From contig JACRPU010000112.1 in assembly GCA_016223025.1 (NCBI GenBank), positions 1 through 36,680 of the forward strand: a stretch of DNA of 36,680 nt, in the 5' to 3' direction. The notes beneath the pieces are model-generated. The model was not told where the DNA came from. It ran no database searches and saw only the letters and a list, made by a program, of their open reading frames with translations. Within the stretch, counting starts at the first letter, position 1. The number at the start of each line of letters is the position of its first letter. This stretch comes from Nitrosomonadales bacterium (GTDB taxonomy: Bacteria; Pseudomonadota; Gammaproteobacteria; Burkholderiales; Gallionellaceae). Position numbers and translations under genes: made by a program. Shown in pieces: positions 30,744 to 36,680 of the stretch.

Positions 30744-32297
30744 TTATACGTGCGAAATATAGTTGTTAAAGACATTAAGCTGTTCGGGAGTCACCCCGCT
30801 CAACACAATACCGGTTTGCATCACGTTGGCGGTTGCATCGCCGTCGTACACGATCAATGCATCGGTGCCAATTACATTATTCTGGCTAAACACTCCGGTG
30901 CCAGCATTGTAGAAGCCACCCACCATGAAAAAGCTCTGGTCGGCCGCCAATCCATTGACCGGAAACTGCATCGCCATACCTCCATTGCTGGATAAACCAA
31001 TTGACTCGCCGCTGGAGAAGTCGGTGATGATGTCGGCAAAACCTCCATCAAAGGTAAAGTTGCCAGAACCGGAATCATAGGTCACCAACGGCGAAGCCCC
31101 TTGCTCGAACCCGAACCAGTCGGCACCAGCGCCACCGGTCACGGTATCCGCCCCGGCACCGCCTTCAATATCGTCCGAGAAGGCAGAGCCTGTCAGAGTA
31201 TCGTTGCCACCCAAGCCACCCAGGTAAAGATTTCCACCGGTGAGCGCGCTCATGTTGATGGTGTTGTCCCCGTCGCCGCCGATCGCCGCCATCCTGCCGG
31301 CTATGGTGGTATTGCCATTAGCGTCCTGGAATTCATTACCGCTGGTAAACATCAACCAGTCTCCCGGCGCAAACGTGTCGCTTGTGTCAATGGTGACCAT
31401 GTTGCCAGAAACAATCATGTTGGTTCCGGTAATGGGGCTGCTGCCATTCAACAAGACCGATCCAGGCTGACCCTCATTATGAATCACATCTTCCGAATAG
31501 ATCATAGTGATCGAAGCGTTCGGGCCGGTGGTGAAACTGACACCAACCACCTCCGGAGGAGTGGTATCTACCGGCGGATTGCCTCCGCCTGCGGCGTCGG
31601 TAAAGTTGATCGTCATGCTCGGGGGGGTCGAGCCCATCACGTTCATGGCGTTGCCTGCCGAGAAGGCGGCATCGCTCAACGTAACATTCAGGTTGTTAAT
31701 GCTGTTCATGGCTTCGTGCGCCAGCGCATTGCCGGTAAAGCTCAAGGTCGCGGTGGTGTCGGTGCTCTTCATAATCGTAGCCGTCAGTCCAGCCGGGACG
31801 CCCGTCACCGTCACGCCATTCAATATTGTCCCCGGCGCGCCGGTAAAGCTGTCGCCCGTCAGCGTGATGGTCGCGGAACCTGTGATCGAGCCGTCGTTGG
31901 TCGTAGATTCGCTGAAGTTCGTCGTGCTGAAGGTTACTGTCCGGTTACCTGCCGGGGGCGGCGTGCCGCCATCGGTGAAACTGATCGTCATGCTCGGGGG
32001 GGTCGAGCCCATCACGTTCATGGCGTTGCCTGCCGAGAAGGCGGCATCGTCCAACGTAACATTCAGGTTGCTAATGCTGTTTATGGCTTCGTGCGCCGCC
32101 GCATTGCCGACAAAAGTCAAGGTCGCGGTGGTGTCGGTGGTCTTCATAACCGTAGCCGTCAGTCCAGCCGGGGCGCCCGTCACCGTCACGCCATTCAATA
32201 TTGTCCCCGGCGCGCCGGTAAAGCTGTCGCCCGTCAGCGTGATGGTCGCGGAACTCATGATCGAGCCGTCGTTCGCCCAGCATGACCGACACCCCAC
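30744..32297 (-). pseudogene. Adhesin piece 3: Ig-like repeats and C-terminal RTX/secretion signal
   Basis: The real coding sequence begins about 32279 (WANDGSIMSSATITLTGDSF). It has two copies of an Ig-like unit of about 105 residues (TNFSESTTNDGSITGSATIT ... NAMNVMGSTPPSMTI), then a SwmB-like domain (TTPPEVVGVSF ... GNEFQDANGNT). RTX nonapeptides follow (GGLGGNDTLTGSAFSDDI, EGGAGADTVTGGAGAD), and a type I signal region ends NVFNNYISHV. A GTG at 32297 might be chosen by gene finders, but it is only the frame edge. Without upstream translation this secretion-competent part is probably silent. Confidence 0.65.
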
Positions 32298-33774
32298 TGA
32301 CGCTGTCTATGGCGCCATGCATTGTCGCAAAACCGGTGAAGCTCAAGGTCGCGGTGGTGTCGGTGGTCTTCATAACCGTAGCCGTCAACCCGTCCGGGAC
32401 GCCCGTCACCGTCACGCCGCTCAATACTGTCCCCGGCGCGCCGGTAAAGCTGTCGCCCGCCAGCGTGATGGTCGCGGAACCTGTGATCGAGCCGTCGTTG
32501 GTCGTAGATTCGCTGAAGTTCGGCGTGCTGTAGGTTATTGACGAAGTGGCAGGCGGGGGGTTGCCTCCTCCCCCTGTGGCGGTGTTCAGCATCACGATGC
32601 CGGATGTCGTGGTGATGCCCAGGGACGCGGAGCTGTCATATACCACCAAGGTATCCTGGCCAGTAGTGAGATTGACGGTAAACTGTCCCACGCTGTAATT
32701 GCCCTTCACCATGTAAAAACTCTGGTCAACCGCCAGGCCATCCGAGGGCGCGGCGATTATCAGATCCAAAACGTTGCCCATACTGCCGGGTATATCGCTG
32801 TCTGTTGCTTTCAGCGAAAATGTATCGCTGCTTTCGGTGGGCGGGAGGCCGGGAACCGAGGGAGAAAAGTCTGTGATGATGTCAATTCCGCCGGTAAATG
32901 TGAAGCTGCCTCCGCCGGCTGTGCCGGAAGGATTGTCGAAACTTATGAAGCAGGAATTATCCTGGATGAAACTGAAATGATCCGGGCCAACGCCGCCCGT
33001 CATGGTGTCCGCTCCGGCGCCGCCCATGATCCAGTCATGAGAGGCAGAACCGATAATGGTATCGTTACCCAGTCCGCCGCTGATGTCATACCCGGCCGTT
33101 GCGGCAAAAGTGGTTGTGTTGCTCAAATCAATGAAACTGTCTGAGCTTCCCCCTTCTGCCGAACCGCCATATCCCGGAGGAGCATCATTCAGCATCACGT
33201 TGCCTGCTGCGTCCGCAATGCCGTTGGCGGTAGTCGTGCCGTTGTAATTCAGCAGCACCCAATCGCTTGACGCCAAGGATTGGTTGGTGTGGATCGTCAT
33301 GCTCATGGTGCCGTTACCCTCGGCGCCAGTGATCGCCATGGGTGTAATGCCATTTTTCGATAGCGTCAAAGCAACATCAGCGGGGTTGGTTGGGCCAGAT
33401 GCGTTCTCGGAAAAATTGATCGTGATACCGTCAGTGTTGAGAGCCAGGCCCGTCACATAAGGCGGGATATCTGCGTTCGGATCTATCACCAGATTCCAGT
33501 TCGCGTCGTAAGTAAAAGTGGTGGTGCCGTTAAAGTACGTGTGGCCGGTCAACACCCCATTGGTGTAGATATCGGCATTGGAGAACAGCAGCACGCCCGC
33601 CGCGTTCCGGGTCTCGGAACTGAGGAAATAGCCGTTCGCGTCCTGGTAGGAGGTGACGACGTTCCCGCTCCAGGTGTCGGTCCAGGTGTTGCTGGAGCCG
33701 GTCTTCGCGCCGGCCGCGTCGTAGGTGACCGTCGTGCCCCACTGGTCGGTGTGGCTGTAGCCGATGACGGTCAC
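32272..33774 (-). pseudogene. Adhesin piece 2: last YD-like repeat, SwmB-like domain and internal RTX module
   Basis: This piece is in a different frame from piece 1. It resumes at VTVIGYSHTDQWG exactly where the repeat breaks. After the last YD-like unit comes a SwmB/Ig-like domain (YVTGLALNTDGITINFSENA ... GNVMLNDAPPGYGG). Then comes an RTX-like stretch (GGLGNDTIIG ... GGAGADTMTGG) and a module ending in QSFYMVKGNYSVGQF and DTLVVYDSSAS, which closely parallels the true C-terminus of piece 3. An Ig-like repeat unit follows and stops at GVSVMLG, where frame and homology end. Past the junction the open frame (to 32071) is shadow sequence. Confidence 0.65.
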
Positions 33775-34665
33775 AGGATCGGGGTCATGGCGGCGGTGTT
33801 CACGGTGCTGCTCACGAAGTTCCAGCTCGCGTCGTAGGTGGTGGTGGTCACGCCGTCGAAGTTGGTGTGCCCGGTCACCACGCCGTTGGTGTAGATGTCG
33901 AAGTTGGAGAACAGCAATGCGCCCGCCGTGTTCCGGGTCTCGGAGCCGAGGAAGTTCCAGTTCGCGTCCTGGTAGGAGGTGACGTGGTTGCCGTTCCAGT
34001 CGGTGAAGGTGTTGCTGGAACCGGTCTTGTTGCCGGCCGCGTCGTAGGTGGTGGTGTTGCTGCCGCCCCACGGGTCGGCGACGGTCTTGCTGTAGCCGAC
34101 GACCGTCACGCCGTCCGCGCCGAGGATCGGGGTCATGCTCGACGTGTCCGCGGCGCTGCCCAGCAGGTTCCAGTTCGCGTCGTAGGTCGTGGTGGTGGTG
34201 CCGTCGAAGGAGGTGTGCCCGGTCAGCACGCCGCCGGTGTAGATGTCGAAGTTGGAGTACAGCAGGTCGCCCGCCACGTTCCGGGTCTCGGAGCCGAGGA
34301 AGTTGCCGTTCGCGTCCTGGTAGGAGGTGATGACGTTCCCGCTCCAGGTGTCGGTCCAGGTGTTGCTGCTGCCGGTCTTGTTGCCGTTCGCGTCGTAGGT
34401 GGTGGTGTTGCTGCCGCCGCCCCACTGGTTGGGGACGGTGTGGCTGTAGCCGATGACGGTCACGCCGTCCGTGTCGAGGATCGCGGTCATGCCCGACGTG
34501 TTCGCGGTGCTGCTCACGAAGTTCCAGTTCGCGTCGTAGGTGGTGGTGGTCACGCCGTCGAAGTAACTGGAACCGGTCTTCACACCGCTCGTGTTGTAGA
34601 TGGTCGTTGTGCCCCACACGTCAGTGGTGCTGTAGCCGATGAGCGTCGTTCCGTCCGCCGCAAAC
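33425..34665. repeat. Tandem long repeats of 348-354 bases in the adhesin gene
   Basis: The marker GATCGGGGTCAT (plus strand) recurs at 33777 and 34125 and, with one change, at 34479, so periods are 348 and 354 bases (116 and 118 codons). Long stretches are near identical, for example the reverse complement of TACCAGGACGCGAAC and of TTCTCCAACTTCGACATCTA. The left-most copy carries the 13-base loss. High identity suggests recent expansion and makes slippage or recombination, as well as misassembly, likely. Confidence 0.8.
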
Positions 34666-35426
34666 AATTCAGTCATACCAGCCGTGTTCGCGGTGCTGCT
34701 GACAATCACCCAGTTCGCGTCGTACACCGTGATGGTGGTTCCATCAAAGGACGTGTAACCGTTGAATACGCCATCCAGATAGCTGTAGCTGTTGGAATAC
34801 AACACTGCCTGCGTGGTCGTGTTGGTGGTTTCGGAACCGAGATAGCTCCAGTTCGCGTCGTAAGTGGTGACGCTGGTGGTATTGTTTCCCGCATCAACAT
34901 AAGTGTAAACGTAGCCCGTTACCGTCGTGCCGTCCAGGGCATAGTTGGTTGCCGTACCCCATTCGTCGGTAGTGCTGTAGCCGATGACGGTCACGCCGTC
35001 CGCGTCGAGGATCGGGGTCTGGTTGCCTGGCGGAGGGGCAGCAACAGTGCTTACAACATTCCAGCCGGCGTCGTAGGTCGTGGTGGTGGTGCCATCAAAA
35101 TAGGTGTAGCCGGTAAAATTCCCCAGCTCATCATTGCTGTAAGTGTAGGAATAGCCGGGGCCGCTATAGTTGGTGGTATATCCGGTAACTGCCCCGCTGG
35201 TATCAACGCTGTAGGTGTAAAGAGCGCCGTAGGCATCGGTATAGGTATAACCTGTCGTCGCGCTGTTCCCATCGAGCAGCGGGGTCAGCGCGCCCGAGGT
35301 TATGGCAGCCGTATCCACCGCGATATTTGTCACCTGCCAACTGGTGTTGTATGCCCACACAGCGTAACCATTCGAGTAGGTGTAACCGATTATCGTCGTT
35401 CCATCCGTATCATAAATTGGTTGCAT
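33771..35426 (-). CDS. Adhesin piece 1: N-terminal YD-like repeat region
   Basis: A 551-residue frame starts MQPIYDTDGTTIIGYTYSN and ends at a TGA created by the frame change at 33773. It is almost wholly built of Thr/Tyr/Asp/Gly/Asn-rich beta repeats. The full unit is about 116-118 residues: VTVIGYS..., TTTYDANGNKTGSSN, VTSYQDANWNFLGSETRN, LLFSNFDIYTNGV, TGHTSFDGTTTTTYDANWN, and a spacer with MTPIL. Shorter, diverged units precede it. TTYDANWN recalls the YD/RHS repeat. There is no Sec signal peptide, as expected for a type I substrate whose signal is C-terminal. This piece alone could not be exported that way. Confidence 0.7.
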   Translation of the reverse strand: MQPIYDTDGTTIIGYTYSNGYAVWAYNTSWQVTNIAVDTAAITSGALTPLLDGNSATTGYTYTDAYGALYTYSVDTSGAVTGYTTNYSGPGYSYTYSNDELGNFTGYTYFDGTTTTTYDAGWNVVSTVAAPPPGNQTPILDADGVTVIGYSTTDEWGTATNYALDGTTVTGYVYTYVDAGNNTTSVTTYDANWSYLGSETTNTTTQAVLYSNSYSYLDGVFNGYTSFDGTTITVYDANWVIVSSTANTAGMTELFAADGTTLIGYSTTDVWGTTTIYNTSGVKTGSSYFDGVTTTTYDANWNFVSSTANTSGMTAILDTDGVTVIGYSHTVPNQWGGGSNTTTYDANGNKTGSSNTWTDTWSGNVITSYQDANGNFLGSETRNVAGDLLYSNFDIYTGGVLTGHTSFDGTTTTTYDANWNLLGSAADTSSMTPILGADGVTVVGYSKTVADPWGGSNTTTYDAAGNKTGSSNTFTDWNGNHVTSYQDANWNFLGSETRNTAGALLFSNFDIYTNGVVTGHTNFDGVTTTTYDASWNFVSSTVNTAAMTPIL

Positions 35427-35461
35427 TTTGATTCTCCTTACAAAAAAATTGGCAGATTGGC

Positions 35462-35515
35462 AGGTGCGAATTTATTCGCACGAACGATAATTTATATGCG
35501 AATAAATTCGCGCCT
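35462..35515. repeat. GGTGCGAATTTATTCGCAC palindrome, copy 1
   Basis: AGGTGCGAATTTATTCGCA (35462-35480) and TGCGAATAAATTCGCGCCT (35497-35515) are inverted arms with one mismatch around a 16-base centre. Each arm is itself a short palindrome, so a cloverleaf-like fold is possible. It lies between the two adhesin genes. Confidence 0.8.
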
Positions 35516-35616
35516 ACGTTTGATGCCTTTCATTCCTTCTCTATTTACGTTCTTATTCAGTATTCCGATCTGCTTGCATATCGGACTCAAACCCAAGCCG
35601 GGTAGCCGGAACCAAA

Positions 35617-35676
35617 CGTAGGTGCGAATTTATTCGCACGAACGCCAGGTTATGTGCGAATAAATTCGCACCTACG
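35617..35676. repeat. GGTGCGAATTTATTCGCAC palindrome, copy 2
   Basis: CGTAGGTGCGAATTTATTCG at the left end is mirrored exactly by CGAATAAATTCGCACCTACG at the right end, around GCACGAACGCCAGGTTATGTG-like central bases. It is better conserved than copy 1, 155 bases away. The two copies fill most of the 290-base gap between adhesin genes, which otherwise shows no gene. Confidence 0.82.
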
Positions 35677-35716
35677 GAAATCTGCTCAAAAAATGTGAAA
35701 AGTTGACGCATACAGA

Positions 35717-36680
35717 TTAGACAATGAAGTTTGCTGCCGCCAGATTGGTAATGGTCACTCCGGACAGAATAGCGAGCGCTGTTTCCGTGCCGTTCGCTGC
35801 CAGATCGGTTGAGTGATAAACCGTCACCGCATTGCTGTTGGCCGAATCGGCAATCACGATATAGCCAACCGTGGCAACCACGGAAGCATTTGCGGCAATT
35901 GCGCTGGCGGCGTCGGCAATCGTGACCGGCGTGCCATTAAAGATGAATACGTTGGCGGCTGCGAAGTCGGTCGTCAGGGTTTGCCCCGTCGCTACCGCGT
36001 CCACCAAATCAACAATTGCCGAGAAATCCAGCTTGTCGCCGCCGCTGGCAACAGCAGCGGCGCTGAAGCCGACGATGGTGTCCGTGCCATTGGCAGTTGA
36101 CGTAAAGGCGATGCTCGCAGAGCTGGCGGCCGTGGTTCCCGCATCGGTAATGTCTATCGTATCGTTGCCCGCGCCACCGTTGATGGTGTCGGCTCCGCCG
36201 CCGCCGTAGATGATATCGTTGTCGGGTGTGCCACCCAGGGTATCGGGGGTGACGCCGCCGTTGAGAATAGCGCCCGGATCGGCAAAATTGACCTCCAGAT
36301 TGGATGTGGTCGCGCCCGTTACAATGCCGGCGTTACCGCCCGTGAAAGCTGTGTTGCCCAGCGTGACCGTCAGGTTGCTGATGTCGTTGGCGTCGCCATG
36401 AGCCGATGCGGTGCCGGTGAAGCTCAGGGTCGCGGTGGTGGCGCTGGCCTTGGTGACCACGGCGGTCAGGCCGTTCGGCACGTTGCTGACCACCGCTCCG
36501 GTCAGGGCCTGCGCATCGCTGCCGGTGAAGGTGTCGCCCGACAGGGTGATGGTGGAGGTGGCGGTGATCGTGCCGTCGTTGGCCGCCGCTTCGGTGAAGG
36601 TCGTTGTGCCGTAGCTCACCGTGCGCACCGGGTCGGCGAAGTTGATCGTCAGGTCGTTCTTGGTCGCGCCCGTCACGCCC
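35717..36680 (-). CDS. Second large RTX-type adhesin, C-terminal part (cut by window edge)
   Basis: An open frame runs from the right edge to a stop at 35717, about 320 residues. It starts within Ig-like repeats (SYGTTTFTEAAANDGTITAT ... ISNLTVTLGNTAFTGGNAG) of the same kind as in the neighbouring disrupted adhesin. It then has RTX nonapeptides (GGTPDNDIIYGGGGADTING, GAGNDTIDIT) with calcium-binding Asp/Gly pattern. The C-terminal 140 residues, low in charge and rich in Ala/Thr/Val and ending NLAAANFIV, should hold the type I secretion signal. It has the same orientation as the secretion operon and is a likely intact substrate. The start is outside the window. Confidence 0.82.
   Translation of the reverse strand, partial: GVTGATKNDLTINFADPVRTVSYGTTTFTEAAANDGTITATSTITLSGDTFTGSDAQALTGAVVSNVPNGLTAVVTKASATTATLSFTGTASAHGDANDISNLTVTLGNTAFTGGNAGIVTGATTSNLEVNFADPGAILNGGVTPDTLGGTPDNDIIYGGGGADTINGGAGNDTIDITDAGTTAASSASIAFTSTANGTDTIVGFSAAAVASGGDKLDFSAIVDLVDAVATGQTLTTDFAAANVFIFNGTPVTIADAASAIAANASVVATVGYIVIADSANSNAVTVYHSTDLAANGTETALAILSGVTITNLAAANFIV

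Larger units (their letters stand above)
30744..35426 (-). pseudogene. Large type I-secreted repeat adhesin, disrupted by two frame changes
   Basis: A true start exists at 35426 (ATG with TAAGGAG 7 bases upstream) and a true C-terminus at 30744, followed by a terminator. Between them the coding sequence changes frame twice: at about 33773, where a 13-base segment of a repeat is missing, and at about 32272-32280, where roughly 150 bases between two repeats are missing. The three in-frame pieces are listed separately. Repaired, the product would have about 1560 residues, with N-terminal YD-like repeats, SwmB/Ig-like modules and two RTX-type C-terminal modules. As it stands the cell would make only the N-terminal piece, without a secretion signal. 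Confidence 0.7.

Noticed and set aside
33425-34665. CRISPR array
   Set aside because: The repeats are about 350 bases long, contiguous and protein-coding, with no short repeat/unique spacer pattern.
30741-35426. Three independent functional adhesin genes
   Set aside because: Homology continues across both junctions in different frames, and only the first piece has a proper start and only the last a proper end, so one disrupted gene fits better.
31101-35621. Long plus-strand frames opposite the adhesin genes (for example 33867-35621)
   Set aside because: They follow the codon periodicity of the repeated minus-strand gene and show only repeated Val/Gly/Arg strings without start signals.
1-36680. 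tRNA or rRNA genes
   Set aside because: I looked for the TTCRANNC arm and CCA-ended cloverleaf and for rRNA landmarks in the spacers and found none I could support by eye; a covariance search would settle it.

Overview
The window looks like chromosome of a GC-rich betaproteobacterium, probably in or near the Nitrosomonadales (Gallionellaceae-like). The basis is the gene content (NudB, Mfd, MutS, L28/L33, a short-type 6-phosphogluconate dehydrogenase, a PEP-CTERM protein, a LapB/C/E-type secretion system) and the many small palindromic repeats. This assignment is inference; there is no rRNA or tRNA in the window to test it.

Layout. 1-1507: the right end of an ISL3-like insertion sequence runs into a secreted guanyl-specific ribonuclease gene with its barstar-type inhibitor, followed by nudB. 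1566-4894: the oxidative pentose phosphate block, with gnd-zwf on the minus strand and pgl divergent. 4978-8974: mfd and the rpmB-rpmG ribosomal pair. 9097-13217: an HPt/HD-GYP signalling protein, a PEP-CTERM exported protein, and a methyltransferase/histidine-phosphatase pair.

13255-17744 is the most unusual block. It is a compact four-gene minus-strand cassette: a papain-like peptidase fused to a serine hydrolase, a GH19 lysozyme/chitinase-like enzyme, a contractile tail sheath and a tail tube. No baseplate, spike, ATPase, terminase, capsid or integrase gene is present. 17876-21625 is accessory material: msrA with a possible internal start, a patatin-like phospholipase lacking its N-terminal half, a PD-(D/E)XK nuclease-like gene directly abutting it, and a vapBC toxin-antitoxin pair. 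22008-24725 is mutS.

24768-36680 is an adhesin export locus: TolC-, ABC- and HlyD-type type I secretion genes in one operon, a repeat-rich spacer, a small coiled-coil protein, and two large repeat adhesins with RTX-type C-terminal regions. One adhesin is broken by two frame-disrupting deletions; the other runs off the right edge. The secretion genes would export the adhesins to the cell surface.

A second theme is small mobile palindromic repeats. Related elements lie between genes and also in frame inside two DNA-repair genes: one in mfd and two in mutS. The spacer at 29.6-30.2 kb holds several, one of them an onion-like stack of four nested inverted repeats.
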